From: Bacillus sp. SORGH_AS_0510
GTDB lineage: Bacteria; Bacillota; Bacilli; Bacillales; Cytobacillaceae
Assembly (NCBI RefSeq): GCF_030818775.1
Contig: NZ_JAUTAU010000001.1
Coordinates: forward strand, 887,001 to 951,000
Direction of reading: 5' to 3'
Length of the DNA stretch: 64,000 nucleotides
The notes under the pieces are model-generated. The model had not been told where the DNA came from. It searched no databases and worked only from the letters and a program-made list of their open reading frames with translations. A program made the position numbers and the translations under genes. Below are positions 27,173-36,352 of this stretch, piece after piece; position 1 is the stretch's first letter; each line of letters begins with the position of its first letter.

Positions 27173-27207
27173 TTCAAAAAAAACCACCCAGCAAAGGAGT
27201 GTGAATC

Positions 27208-30200
27208 ATGTTTGCCAAAAGGAAATCCAAGCTGACGCGGCTGATGGCCGTCGTTCTGACCATCATGCTTGTCGCTTATAACATACCTGTTGGTGTCATC
27301 ACCAAGGCGTTTGCCGAAACAGGCACTAACCAAAAGGTATTCACCATGGAAATCGTAGAAAATGGTGCCCCCGTTCCCAATCAGGAAATTACCGGGCATA
27401 ATGCCAACAATGAGGTCAGTGTCACGGGCACTACCGACAAGGACGGCCTGGTGCAGTTCCCGGAACTCACCAATGCCTTATTCGACAAAAACAATCAGTT
27501 TGATTTTTTAGTAGCTTCAAAGACTTTTTCCATCGTGCTAACAGAGGGAACCACGGACCACTATACTTACGATGTGGCCACCGAAAAACTGACCCTCGCA
27601 GAAGAAGAACCACCTGCACCGCCGGTGAAAGCGAAATACTCCGTGACCATCAATCAAACCGGTTCTGGTCAGATCAAACTAAATGACATCGACTACAAAA
27701 CCCCTGCCCAATTTGACGAGGGGACAAAAGTAGACGTTGCTATTACTCCGGACCCGAATTACGAGATTAAATACGTAAAAGTGAACGGAGAGGAAAAGAA
27801 GGTTACGAACAACGAAGGATACATAGAAACAATCGATGCCCTTTCGGCGGATACCACGATTGACGTACAGTTTGTGTTAAAAACCTACACGATTTCTTTT
27901 TCCAGCTATAAAAATGGAACCGTCAAGGATGAGCAAAACCAAACGATTAACTCTGACGGCGGGACGGTCGAGGTTCAGCATGGCGCTGATTCTTCGTTTA
28001 CCGTTACCCCAACAACAGGCTACCATCTTGGAAGCATCGAGATTGATGGAGCGCCTATTAATCTAGCGAATGAACTGACACCGACCAAGGACGGTTACGA
28101 GTACACTTTTTCAAAAGTGACAGAAAACCATCGGGTAGAAGTGACATTCGCGATCAATACCTATCAGGTGGCGGCCACTGTCCAAGGGGACCACGGAACG
28201 ATTGAACTCGCGCAGTCTGAAGTCGACTACGGCAGTGACGCGAAGGCGGTGATTACGCCGGAGGATAACTCTTACAAAGTCGCTGCCCTAAAGGTGAATG
28301 GGGAAACAATAGACCTCACCAACAATGACAACTTTGTTGATAATAATGACGGCACAAGCTACACCTACACCGTGAAAAATGTGACCAAGGATACGACGAT
28401 TGAGGTGTCGTTTGAGCGGATTGCGATGCTGGAGGGAGATTGGGAAACCTACGTCTCAATTAAGCCGGCTTCCGGTTCGTTACTCAAATCGTATAAAGAG
28501 GGCAATAATGAAATTCGTGTCTACTCCAAAGACGCGATTGTCGTGGTATCGGCGGTTGACCCGTATTATCGTGTCGACATTTCCGATTCCATTAAACATT
28601 GGAAAGGGAATTATATTTTACGAGAATCGACGACGATTAAACGATTGCTAGTCGCGAAGGGTCCTTTCGGCGGAGAGGAAATCAAGCTTCCGGGCCATTT
28701 AATTCTGTTGTTTGATACAGAGGGGCCAACGGTAGAAGACCCGACCGTTAAGGGTGATAACGAAGCAACCGTGGATGATGCGACCTGGTTCAGTGGCGGC
28801 GTCACCGTTTCAGGTAAGATTGATAACACGGAGCAGACCTTTGATGGCGTGACTTTTTCGACCCCTATTGAAAAAGTGTATTACCAGAAGGGGCCTTATA
28901 CTCCGTATGAACTAGGCAAGGAAGCTACCTTTAATGCAGAGAAAAAAAGCTATTCCTTCAAGCCTGAAGATGAGAGGTACAGCGGGGTCTATAGCATTTG
29001 GGCGGTAGACCAAGCGGGGAACGCATCAACCGTGAAGACGGTTCAGGTTAATATTGATAAAAAGGAACCGACGCTTGCGGACGGAGAAGCGGTTACCTTT
29101 GAACAGAAGAACACTGATTATTTTTCCAAAGTGTTAAACTTCCTATCATTTGGAACGTTTTTCAACAAAGAAGTGGAAGTAACGGTCCGAGTGAAGGACG
29201 ATGCCTCTGGTGTTCAGGCGATCTCGCTAAAAACGAGCGATGAGAAGGTTGTTCCAAAGCTCGTGGACGGTAGTTTCGAGAACGATGGACTATATGCGCA
29301 AGCGAAGTTCACGGTGGATGCGGAAAGCTTCAAGGGAACGTTCCATGTCACGGTAACTGACCATGTGAAAAATAAAAACGCCGAGCCGTACTTGGTGACA
29401 AAAGACAACTCGAACATCGAAGCCGACAACAGCGGCGTGGTGATGATTGAGAAGAAGGCACCAACTGCCAAGGTGGAGGTTATGCCGAAAGAAGACGTTT
29501 CTTACGATGGCGACGCATACAATGGTGATGTTACTTATAATGTGACCGTTCAAGATGGAGAATCGGGCATCAACACGGTAAGTATTGATGTAAACGGAAA
29601 AAAGATCGAATACGATTATTCTGAAATGATCGAGAAGCAGACCTATACGTTTGCCTCGGATGATCCGGGAATTCAGATTAAAGAGGATGGAACCTACGTG
29701 GTTTCGATCTATGTGGTGGATAACGCCGGGAACACGAACACTGTTACTAAAACGATTTATGTCGATAAAACGGCACCTAAGATTACGGATTTCAGTTTCT
29801 TAACACAGAATGATCAGGGGAGCTATGAAAAAGTAGAGGAAACCGTCACGCTGAAGGATTCGGTTGAACTGACGGGGTATGGTTATTTTTTCAAAAGGCC
29901 AACGCGAGTCAGCGTGAAGGCGGAGGACCCGGTCGTTCCTTACGAATACACGAGTCAAGTGAAATCAATGATCGTGTATTTGAAAGATTACGAGAATGGA
30001 AAGTACTATGCGGTGTTAGCGGACGGATCCTATAAGGAAGTCGCGGAGTCTGCTGTTGGAAAAATTGAGCCGGTGCCTGTCACGGGTGAGTTCACTTTCA
30101 ATGTGCCAGAAGCGTTCAAGGGACAAATTTTTTCAAAAGCAACGGACCGCGTCAACAACACGGGTACGTTTGAAACGCCGGACGGCACTGTGATTGAAAA

Positions 30201-32343
30201 CGAAAAGCAACACGCGAAGGAATCACATATTACACTTGAAAAAGCGAAAACGAGTTATAAGGATGCGAACAACTTAGAGCTTTATGCGAAAAATGTAGAC
30301 GTAAATGTGAAGGTTGCGGATTCCTATTCAGGGATTCAGAAGGTGGAATGGTCAGTGGTTGCGCCTTATGATACAACGAATAATCAGTCTGGCAGCCTGA
30401 CGATTAACAGAGATAAAACGTACGCGGTAGGAAGTTCGGTGGAAGGTTGGAAGCAGACCAAGTCGGATTTGAATCTTGTAACCGAACTGACGAAAACCCT
30501 GACGGTAAAAAATAATAGCAATAGCATTGTGGTAAAGGTAAAAGTGACGGACCGGGCTGGCAACGTGTCGGAAGATGAGATGAAGTTCAGCATCGATAAG
30601 ACGGCACCGACGATTCAGGTGACGTATGATAACAACCAATCCGACCCAGCGAATAAGGACTTTTACAAAGAGGATCGCACGGCGACTGTTGTGATTACGG
30701 AACGTAACTTCAACGCCAAAGATGTGCTTCATAAAATCACGAACACGGATGGTGTGATTCCGAAGCTGGTGGGTTGGACGACGAAGGTTAATGCGAAGGA
30801 TCCAGATCAAACCACACATACGGCGACGGTAAAATATGCCGCCGATGGTGATTATACGTTTGATATTCAGTATAAGGATAATGCAGAAAATGCCGCGCCG
30901 GATTTTGCCCAGCAGAAGTTTACGATTGATAAAACTAAGCCTGTGATCAAGGTATCGTATAGCGGTGGGTCAGCGGCGAATGGCAATTATTATAAAGCCG
31001 CACGTACAGCGACGATTTCGATTACCGAGCATAATTTTGACACAAGTCGCATCAAGGTGTCAGGCACCGCAACGGATAATGGCAAGGGTGTGGCGTTCCC
31101 GGCGGTCAGCGGCTGGAGAACGAGTGGCGATGTGCATACGGCAACGATTCATTATTCAAGTGATGCCAAGTATCATTTCGACATTGATTATACGGACATG
31201 GCTGGGAATATCGCGGCCGATTACAAAGCGGATGAGTTTTTCGTGGACCAAACAGCGCCTAAACTGGATATTAGAGGTGTGGAGAATCAGTCGGCGAATA
31301 AGGGTGATGTGATTCCGGTGATTACTTATTCCGATACGAATTTTAATAAAAATGCCGTTTCGATTAAGTTAGATGGAGCAAATAGAGGCGGAGTGACGCC
31401 AAGCGGCCGCTATGCAGATATGGCAAACGGCCAGATTTACACGTTCAATAATTTTGAGAAAAAGAAGGAAGTTGACGATATTTATACGTTGACGGCTACG
31501 CTTGTGGATAAGGCGGGCAACCGTGCGACCAAAACGATTCAGTTCTCGGTCAACCGCTTCGGTTCTGTGTATGTTTTTGATAAAGCACTGAAGAATATCG
31601 ACGGCAAGTATGTTCGGGATGCAACGGATATTACTGTGACGGAAACGAATGTGGACAGCTTGAAGCCGGAAACGATGTTGGTGAAGATGACGAAGAACGG
31701 GACGCCATCGGATTTGGTTGCAGGCAAGGATTACACAGTCACTGCATCTGGCGGTAAGGGCAAGTGGAGTCAGTACACGTATGTGATTAAGAAGTCCTTG
31801 TTTGACGGTGATGGCCGATATACGGTGGCGCTTTATTCGGAAGATGCGGCAGGCAATATTAATGAGACAATCGATGAAACGAAGAAGGCAGAGATTTCGT
31901 TTGGAATCGATAAGACGGCGCCTGTGATTGTGCCGATTAATATTGAATCGGGCGAGCAATATCCGGTGGAGAAGAAGGCTGTGACGGTTTCTATTAAGGA
32001 TAATCTTGTTCTTAAGAACGCGGAGATTTATGTGGATGATAAAAAGGTGAAGCATAAGGTCGAGGGCGAGAATTTCGTGTTTGATATTAGAAGCTCGAAC
32101 TCGAAGCAGAATGTGAAGATCATTGCCGTGGATGCCGCGGGGAATGAGCTGACATCCAAGGTAAAAGACATTCTCGTGTCGACTAACCCAATTGTGCGCT
32201 GGTACAACAATACACCTGTGTTCGCCGGCTCTCTTGGCGGTGTGGGCGGAATTGGGATCGCCTTAGGCGGATATTTCCTTTACCGCAAGCAGAAGAATAG
32301 AGATGATCAAGATGAAGTTGAAGACCGAGTGGTAGGAGGTTAA
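27208..32343 (+). CDS. Large membrane-anchored surface protein with InlB-type and Ig-like repeats
   Basis: 1,711 residues. A signal peptide (LMAVVLTIMLVAYNIPVGVITKAFA) is followed by a short carboxypeptidase-regulatory-like region (about 45-130), then three InlB B-type beta repeats (about 145-410, e.g. YSVTINQTGSGQIKLND). A long row of bacterial Ig-like domains follows, recognisable by repeated DKTAP(K/T/V)I starts and V(T/K)DxAGN motifs. The C-terminus has a Gly-rich membrane helix (FAGSLGGVGGIGIALGGYFLY) and a short charged tail without LPxTG, so it is held by its helix. The ATG at 27208 follows AAAGGAGTG. It lies behind the hairpin array and the T7SS operon. Its role is unknown; adhesion or wall interaction is a guess. 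Confidence 0.8.
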   Translation: MFAKRKSKLTRLMAVVLTIMLVAYNIPVGVITKAFAETGTNQKVFTMEIVENGAPVPNQEITGHNANNEVSVTGTTDKDGLVQFPELTNALFDKNNQFDFLVASKTFSIVLTEGTTDHYTYDVATEKLTLAEEEPPAPPVKAKYSVTINQTGSGQIKLNDIDYKTPAQFDEGTKVDVAITPDPNYEIKYVKVNGEEKKVTNNEGYIETIDALSADTTIDVQFVLKTYTISFSSYKNGTVKDEQNQTINSDGGTVEVQHGADSSFTVTPTTGYHLGSIEIDGAPINLANELTPTKDGYEYTFSKVTENHRVEVTFAINTYQVAATVQGDHGTIELAQSEVDYGSDAKAVITPEDNSYKVAALKVNGETIDLTNNDNFVDNNDGTSYTYTVKNVTKDTTIEVSFERIAMLEGDWETYVSIKPASGSLLKSYKEGNNEIRVYSKDAIVVVSAVDPYYRVDISDSIKHWKGNYILRESTTIKRLLVAKGPFGGEEIKLPGHLILLFDTEGPTVEDPTVKGDNEATVDDATWFSGGVTVSGKIDNTEQTFDGVTFSTPIEKVYYQKGPYTPYELGKEATFNAEKKSYSFKPEDERYSGVYSIWAVDQAGNASTVKTVQVNIDKKEPTLADGEAVTFEQKNTDYFSKVLNFLSFGTFFNKEVEVTVRVKDDASGVQAISLKTSDEKVVPKLVDGSFENDGLYAQAKFTVDAESFKGTFHVTVTDHVKNKNAEPYLVTKDNSNIEADNSGVVMIEKKAPTAKVEVMPKEDVSYDGDAYNGDVTYNVTVQDGESGINTVSIDVNGKKIEYDYSEMIEKQTYTFASDDPGIQIKEDGTYVVSIYVVDNAGNTNTVTKTIYVDKTAPKITDFSFLTQNDQGSYEKVEETVTLKDSVELTGYGYFFKRPTRVSVKAEDPVVPYEYTSQVKSMIVYLKDYENGKYYAVLADGSYKEVAESAVGKIEPVPVTGEFTFNVPEAFKGQIFSKATDRVNNTGTFETPDGTVIENEKQHAKESHITLEKAKTSYKDANNLELYAKNVDVNVKVADSYSGIQKVEWSVVAPYDTTNNQSGSLTINRDKTYAVGSSVEGWKQTKSDLNLVTELTKTLTVKNNSNSIVVKVKVTDRAGNVSEDEMKFSIDKTAPTIQVTYDNNQSDPANKDFYKEDRTATVVITERNFNAKDVLHKITNTDGVIPKLVGWTTKVNAKDPDQTTHTATVKYAADGDYTFDIQYKDNAENAAPDFAQQKFTIDKTKPVIKVSYSGGSAANGNYYKAARTATISITEHNFDTSRIKVSGTATDNGKGVAFPAVSGWRTSGDVHTATIHYSSDAKYHFDIDYTDMAGNIAADYKADEFFVDQTAPKLDIRGVENQSANKGDVIPVITYSDTNFNKNAVSIKLDGANRGGVTPSGRYADMANGQIYTFNNFEKKKEVDDIYTLTATLVDKAGNRATKTIQFSVNRFGSVYVFDKALKNIDGKYVRDATDITVTETNVDSLKPETMLVKMTKNGTPSDLVAGKDYTVTASGGKGKWSQYTYVIKKSLFDGDGRYTVALYSEDAAGNINETIDETKKAEISFGIDKTAPVIVPINIESGEQYPVEKKAVTVSIKDNLVLKNAEIYVDDKKVKHKVEGENFVFDIRSSNSKQNVKIIAVDAAGNELTSKVKDILVSTNPIVRWYNNTPVFAGSLGGVGGIGIALGGYFLYRKQKNRDDQDEVEDRVVGG

Positions 32344-32348
32344 TGGTA

Positions 32349-32612
32349 ATGGGAACTATGTTTGAAAATTCATCGGTTGTGATTGTTTTGCTGGTTGCCA
32401 GCTTACTTGTTAACCTCGTTACGCTTGTGGTTGTGATTGTGTTGTTTAGGAAAAATAGAGCGGGGGCTGCGGCTGGCGCTGTCGGGAAAGAGGACAGCGG
32501 CGTAGTACAGGCTGCAGCAGCTGTAGTATCCGGCATCGTATTCTGCCGTAGTTGTGGGAATCAATATGATTCCATCAACGCCGCATGTCCGGGCTGTAAG
32601 ACAGTGAGATAA
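32349..32612 (+). CDS. Small membrane protein with C-terminal zinc ribbon
   Basis: 87 residues from the ATG at 32349, placed 8 bases after AGGAGGT; an ATG at 32343 is too close to it. One membrane helix (VVIVLLVASLLVNLVTLVVVIVLF) is followed by an Ala/Gly-rich linker and a cytoplasmic zinc ribbon CRSCG-N11-CPGC. It begins 6 bases after the stop of the large surface protein and is surely in the same operon, so the two may act together. Confidence 0.75.
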   Translation: MGTMFENSSVVIVLLVASLLVNLVTLVVVIVLFRKNRAGAAAGAVGKEDSGVVQAAAAVVSGIVFCRSCGNQYDSINAACPGCKTVR

Positions 32613-32623
32613 AAGAAAAGAGT

Positions 32624-32667
32624 GGGGACAGTCCCCCAGCGCTTTAACGCGCCGGGGGACTGTCCCC
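32624..32667. repeat. REPIN-like palindromic element, copy 8
   Basis: 44-bp element with standard arms and an AGCGCTTTAACGCGCC centre, starting 11 bases after the zinc-ribbon gene stop. It is identical to copy 9 across the whole element; together they flank the YdeI-like gene. Confidence 0.9.
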
Positions 32668-32746
32668 TTCCTTGTACTTGTAGAGAAACTCAATTTGTTT
32701 TAAGATTTATTCAGCATTCAAATTAACGGCTGAAGGAGAAATAGGG

Positions 32747-33418
32747 ATGACAAAAACCATCGTTGAAAAATTAAACTCTCTGAAGTATAAGAAAGTCGTT
32801 ATTTTGGACATGCCTGAGGATGGAGACTACTTTAACGATTTACATGACTATGATACAAAGTTTAACGATAGAGGGTACGATCTTATATTTGCTTTTGTCC
32901 TCACAAAGAGCGAATTGAAAATATTAATCGATACGGTGTTTGAGAAAAATTATTTAAATGAAAAGGGTTATATATATATCGCTTATCCGAAAAAAGGGAA
33001 TAAGGTCTATGAGACGTATATTCATCGTGATGAGTTATTCGAGGCTCTCGGTGCGGATGAAGAAGGGTATGTGGGAACTAGCAGTATTAAATTTGCCCGA
33101 ATGGTTGGACTAGATGACGTATTTACGGTGGTTGGATTAAAAGAAGAAAATCGAGATAAGAAAAGTAAAAGTAAAACGTCTAAAGCCAGCCAATGTGTAG
33201 ATGATTACATTTCTATGATTCCGGAAATAGAAAAGGATTTGCAGGACAATCAAAATCTGCTCTCCTTTTATCAATCCCTAACCCAAGGTTACCAAAAAGA
33301 TTGGGCCCGTTATATTTATAGTGCGAAACAGGAGGCAACCAAAGAAAAGCGGCGTCAAGAAATGAAGATGATCCTTGGAGCAGGATACAAAAGTCGTGAA
33401 CTCTATCGGAATAAATAA
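32747..33418 (+). CDS. Protein with C-terminal YdeI/OmpD-associated-like domain
   Basis: 223 residues. The C-terminal 60 residues (DWARYIYSAKQEATKEKRRQE) match the YdeI-like domain found in proteins often labelled bacteriocin-protection or OmpD-associated. The N-terminal 130 residues form a separate alpha/beta domain that resembles the DUF3052-like fold seen in this group (YKKVVILDMPEDG, YDLIFAFVLTKSELKILI). The ATG at 32747 follows GAAGGAGAAATAGGG. It stands alone between two identical REPINs. The function is unknown. Confidence 0.65.
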   Translation: MTKTIVEKLNSLKYKKVVILDMPEDGDYFNDLHDYDTKFNDRGYDLIFAFVLTKSELKILIDTVFEKNYLNEKGYIYIAYPKKGNKVYETYIHRDELFEALGADEEGYVGTSSIKFARMVGLDDVFTVVGLKEENRDKKSKSKTSKASQCVDDYISMIPEIEKDLQDNQNLLSFYQSLTQGYQKDWARYIYSAKQEATKEKRRQEMKMILGAGYKSRELYRNK

Positions 33419-33422
33419 TTGT

Positions 33423-33466
33423 GGGGACAGTCCCCCAGCGCTTTAACGCGCCGGGGGACTGTCCCC
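33423..33466. repeat. REPIN-like palindromic element, copy 9
   Basis: 44-bp element beginning 4 bases after the YdeI-like gene stop and followed by TTTT. It is identical to copy 8, 800 bases upstream. Confidence 0.9.
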
Positions 33467-33527
33467 TTTTATTAACATAAACCTGTTTGATTTTGGTAAA
33501 ATTAACATAATGAAAGGGGATATGTTT

Positions 33528-33953
33528 ATGGAATTATCAGTGAAGTGGAATGAGAAGATGGCGTTTTCGGGGACGACACCGTCTGGTCATGAAATCAAGA
33601 TGGATGCTGCTCCAGAAGTGGGCGGGGAGAATACAGGAGCGAGGCCAACAGAACTGCTTTTGAATGCTGTTGCGGGTTGTACAGGAATCGATATCATCTC
33701 GATTTTGCATAAAATGCGTCTTGAGCCAACATCGTTTCAGATGGACGTGCAGGGCGAACGGGCTGACGATCATCCTAAAAAGTTTACCACCATTAATATC
33801 CATTACGCGTTAGAAGGGGATCTGCCTGAGGAGAAGGTGGTACGAGCGATCCAATTATCAAAGGATAAGTATTGCTCTGTGTCCCATTCCTTGAGTGCAG
33901 AAATCACCGCAAGCTACTCCATTAATGGAGTGAAAGGCAGCCAAGCTTTATAA
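33528..33953 (+). CDS. OsmC/YhfA-type thiol peroxidase-fold protein
   Basis: 141 residues of the OsmC family, which detoxifies organic hydroperoxides or has related thiol chemistry. The two redox cysteines are visible in NAVAGCTGIDI and KYCSVSHSL. The N-terminal strands (SVKWNEKMAFSG) and GARPTELLLNA are typical. The ATG at 33528 follows AAAGGGG at proper distance; an upstream ATG at 33510 overlaps that site and is rejected. It ends before a strong hairpin terminator. The YhfA-like subgroup fits better than Ohr, judged by eye. Confidence 0.85.
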   Translation: MELSVKWNEKMAFSGTTPSGHEIKMDAAPEVGGENTGARPTELLLNAVAGCTGIDIISILHKMRLEPTSFQMDVQGERADDHPKKFTTINIHYALEGDLPEEKVVRAIQLSKDKYCSVSHSLSAEITASYSINGVKGSQAL

Positions 33954-33967
33954 TTGTATTAAATAAA

Positions 33968-34012
33968 AGGAGAGCTAAATTCCCCATACGAATTAGCTCT
34001 CCTTTTTTGCTT
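33968..34012. terminator. Bidirectional intrinsic terminator
   Basis: The stem AGGAGAGCTAA / TTAGCTCTCCT is followed by TTTTTT on the plus strand and preceded by an A-rich run. It lies between the convergent OsmC and DUF4405 genes and probably serves both. Confidence 0.85.
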
Positions 34013-34020
34013 AAAAATCG

Positions 34021-34881
34021 TTACAGGTTTTCAGTCGCTTTCAGTTGAACACTCCCAGCTTTCCGCTTGTTCCTAAGAATCCGCTTCTCCAGATAATAAA
34101 CAGGAATGATGATGGCGGCCCAAATGGCAAAGTAGTTTAGTATGACGAGAAAGGGGTTGCTGCTGCCGCCATGTTCACCATGTCCCTCTCTTCCATGAAA
34201 CTTTCCTTCACGAAAATCACCATTCGGTGGCCCTTGTTGCATTTCCGCTGTTGTCCCGGAGTCACCAGTGTTTCCGACATTTCCCCTATTAAAATACTGA
34301 TCACTTTGTTGCATTTGCTGCGGTTTAAAATCACCCATGCTATAAGACGCTGTGGAGGCAAACCATTGCATCCCACCTGCCAAAATAGCTAGTGATAGGA
34401 CAACGGGTGCAATAACGCCCTTCCTGAACTTTCCTTCCTTCGTCTTGAAGGCCTTTTTACAAATACTCAAAATCCATTGCCAGTGAACCGCCACATGAAG
34501 CCCTACTAACGCAAGCGTGGCATCAGCAGACAACCCATGAAGTCCACGAATCGAGTGATCGCCCTGTACAGCAAGACTAGGAAGAACCACCCTTGAGATT
34601 AAAATCCCCGTAATGATGACGCTAGCCATCGATACTAATAACAGGATATTTAACGTGAGATTGAATCGTGTTTTCTTAGGTAGGTTCGGATCGAAAATCT
34701 TTTTGATTGTATTGAACACCCATCGATAGTTCAAACCAATATGCGTCAGAATCGCTACCCCGATCGCCAGTCCTGCAATCTCATGAAACGGGAGACCGCC
34801 CAACACTCTTGGATTCATTAGCAATACAAAAGTAATGGCCATCAGCAAATCCAGTATGATTTTTATATAATTCTTTTTCAA
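34021..34881 (-). CDS. DUF4405 membrane protein, likely heme b binding
   Basis: 286 residues from a TTG at 34881, placed 9 bases after GGAGG. Five to six membrane helices carry histidines at positions expected for cytochrome b561-like heme ligation: FHEIAG, THIGLNYRW, RGLHGLSAD and LHVAVHWQW. Between the last two helices is a hydrophilic loop that is Gln- and Gly/His-rich (KFHGREGHGEHGG), perhaps a metal-binding stretch. A role in membrane electron transfer is likely, but partner and substrate are unknown. A cytochrome c gene lies upstream on the same strand, separated by a long repeat element. Confidence 0.72.
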   Translation of the reverse strand: MKKNYIKIILDLLMAITFVLLMNPRVLGGLPFHEIAGLAIGVAILTHIGLNYRWVFNTIKKIFDPNLPKKTRFNLTLNILLLVSMASVIITGILISRVVLPSLAVQGDHSIRGLHGLSADATLALVGLHVAVHWQWILSICKKAFKTKEGKFRKGVIAPVVLSLAILAGGMQWFASTASYSMGDFKPQQMQQSDQYFNRGNVGNTGDSGTTAEMQQGPPNGDFREGKFHGREGHGEHGGSSNPFLVILNYFAIWAAIIIPVYYLEKRILRNKRKAGSVQLKATENL

Positions 34882-34982
34882 AGTAATTTCCTCCAATTTA
34901 AAAAATAGTGCCTTAACTGTTTTCCAGTTTATTGGAGGAAACTTAAGAAAAGCTTAATTTTAATGCTCTTTTAAAATTGTCT

Positions 34983-35109
34983 GTTGATTTCCGCTCCAGG
35001 CGCGAGCGGTTCGTGGGTGTTTCGGCGAGCCTCCTCGGCGCTCACGCCTGCGGGGTCTCCCCTGAACCAAACTCCCACAGGAGTCTTCGCGCCTTCCGCT
35101 CCAATCAAC
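34983..35109. repeat. Long intergenic repeat element of a common Bacillaceae type
   Basis: A 127-bp GC-rich non-coding block bounded by GTTGATT and AATCAAC, with internal CCGCTCC repeats at both ends and CTCCTCGGCGCTCACGCC / GCGGGGTCTCC in the middle. I recognise this pattern from intergenic regions of many bacilli from memory but know no agreed name. It could be a non-autonomous mobile element. Confidence 0.7.
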
Positions 35110-35159
35110 AGGTGTTTAAAATCAACAAAAGGCTTTTAAACGTGCCCGCTGAAATGAAT

Positions 35160-35462
35160 TTATTTCTCCCACAACCATTTCGTCACAATTTTTGACTCCT
35201 CGTCAGTTAAAAGATTCCCAGGCATTTTAGTGGTGCCTTCATTAATGATTTTTAGCACTTCATCCTCAGAATACTTGCTTTTCATATTGACTATGGACGG
35301 GCCAACCGCACCTTGCAATTGATCGCCGTGGCAGGCCGCACAGTTATCCTTATAAATGGTTTCACCATCCTTGGCAGAACTGGAACTCTCAGACGAACAA
35401 CCCGTTAGTAAAAATAGCAACATGAGTAGTGAAGTAGCAGAAACAGCCCAAAGTCGTTTCAC
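35160..35462 (-). CDS. cccB: Lipoprotein cytochrome c (c-551, CccB-like)
   Basis: A small membrane-anchored cytochrome c that shuttles electrons outside the membrane. It has 100 residues from a GTG at 35462, which follows GGAGGAG. The lipoprotein signal ends at the lipobox LLTGC, followed by a Ser-rich tether. The heme c motif CAACH is near residue 42 and the distal methionine ligand is in TTKMPGNLLT. Length and layout match B. subtilis CccB. It is divergent from hssR and near a DUF4405 heme protein, so this part of the window is enriched in heme proteins. Confidence 0.88.
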   Translation of the reverse strand: MKRLWAVSATSLLMLLFLLTGCSSESSSSAKDGETIYKDNCAACHGDQLQGAVGPSIVNMKSKYSEDEVLKIINEGTTKMPGNLLTDEESKIVTKWLWEK

Positions 35463-35556
35463 AATGACTCCTCCAAACAAATAAATATTAGTTTAATTCT
35501 TACCTTCATCATAATAGAGGATGGCCCCTGATAACCTTCGTATTTATGAACATTTT

Positions 35557-35600
35557 GGGGACAGTCCCCCGGCGCTTTAGCGCAGCGGGGGACTGTCCCC
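35557..35600. repeat. REPIN-like palindromic element, copy 10
   Basis: 44-bp element with standard arms and a GGCGCTTTAGCGCAGC centre, lying between the divergent cytochrome c and hssR starts, about 70 bases before hssR. It is one of three copies not at a stop codon. Confidence 0.9.
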
Positions 35601-35671
35601 ACCCCCATCTCTTTCGTTATAATGGAGGAAACATGTGTTACTGAAATGAAACGGAAACGGAGCGACCACGT

Positions 35672-36352
35672 ATGAGGAAGATTTTAGTTGTGGATGATGA
35701 TAAACATATACTGGACTTGGTTAGCATTCATTTGACCCAAGCGGGGTATCAGGTGCTGAAGGCGGAGAACGGCATTCAAGCCCTTGGAATATTGGAAAAT
35801 GAGCTGCCGGACTTGGCCATAGTGGATGTGATGATGCCGGGCATCGACGGCATCGAACTGACGAAAACCATACGAAACGATCATGTCGACATCCCGGTCC
35901 TATTACTGACAGCCAAAGGAGAATTGGAGGACAAGGAAAAGGGCTTCCTCGCAGGCTCAGACGATTATATCGTCAAACCATTCGAACCAAAAGAACTGCT
36001 CTTCCGTATCACCGCCATCCTAAGGCGCTACGATAAGCCGGCTAGCACCCTGATGCAAGTGGGCTCCCTTACCATTAATCGCAAAAGATTCGAGGTCACC
36101 GCAGGTTCGAGCACCTTACTCCTGCCGCTAAAGGAATTCGAATTGCTCTCCTTACTCGCTTCCAAGCCCAACCAGGTCTACGAGCGAGCCGCCATCATGG
36201 AGAAAATCTGGGGCTATGACTATGAGGGAGACGAACAAACACTCAACACACACATCAAACGAATCCGTGAACGCCTTAACAAAATCGCCAGCGACGTCGA
36301 AATCACTACCGTTCGAGGCGTCGGCTACAAACTCGAGGTCCACCCGTCATGA
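35672..36352 (+). CDS. hssR: Response regulator, OmpR family, HssR-like heme regulator
   Basis: 226 residues. The receiver domain has VVDDDKHILD, the phosphorylated aspartate in AIVDVMMPG and the conserved lysine in YIVKPFEP. The C-terminal winged helix ends TLNTHIKRIRERL and VRGVGYKLE. Wording is notably close to S. aureus HssR (DKEKGFLAGSDDYIVKPFE, EKIWGYDYEGDEQT). The ATG at 35672 is preceded by weak GGAGCGACC. It overlaps hssS by 4 bases. HssR normally activates the hrtAB heme-efflux genes; here no hrtAB is seen, and an HssR-box-like repeat lies after hssS. Confidence 0.85.
   Translation: MRKILVVDDDKHILDLVSIHLTQAGYQVLKAENGIQALGILENELPDLAIVDVMMPGIDGIELTKTIRNDHVDIPVLLLTAKGELEDKEKGFLAGSDDYIVKPFEPKELLFRITAILRRYDKPASTLMQVGSLTINRKRFEVTAGSSTLLLPLKEFELLSLLASKPNQVYERAAIMEKIWGYDYEGDEQTLNTHIKRIRERLNKIASDVEITTVRGVGYKLEVHPS

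Noticed and set aside
27160..27399. Minus-strand 79-residue frame at the start of the surface protein gene
   Set aside because: It is antisense to the signal-peptide region and has no supporting start signals.
31369..32055. Minus-strand frame of 228 residues within the Ig-repeat gene
   Set aside because: It is fully antisense to a well-supported gene and has an odd composition rich in Arg, Ile and His with no domain pattern.
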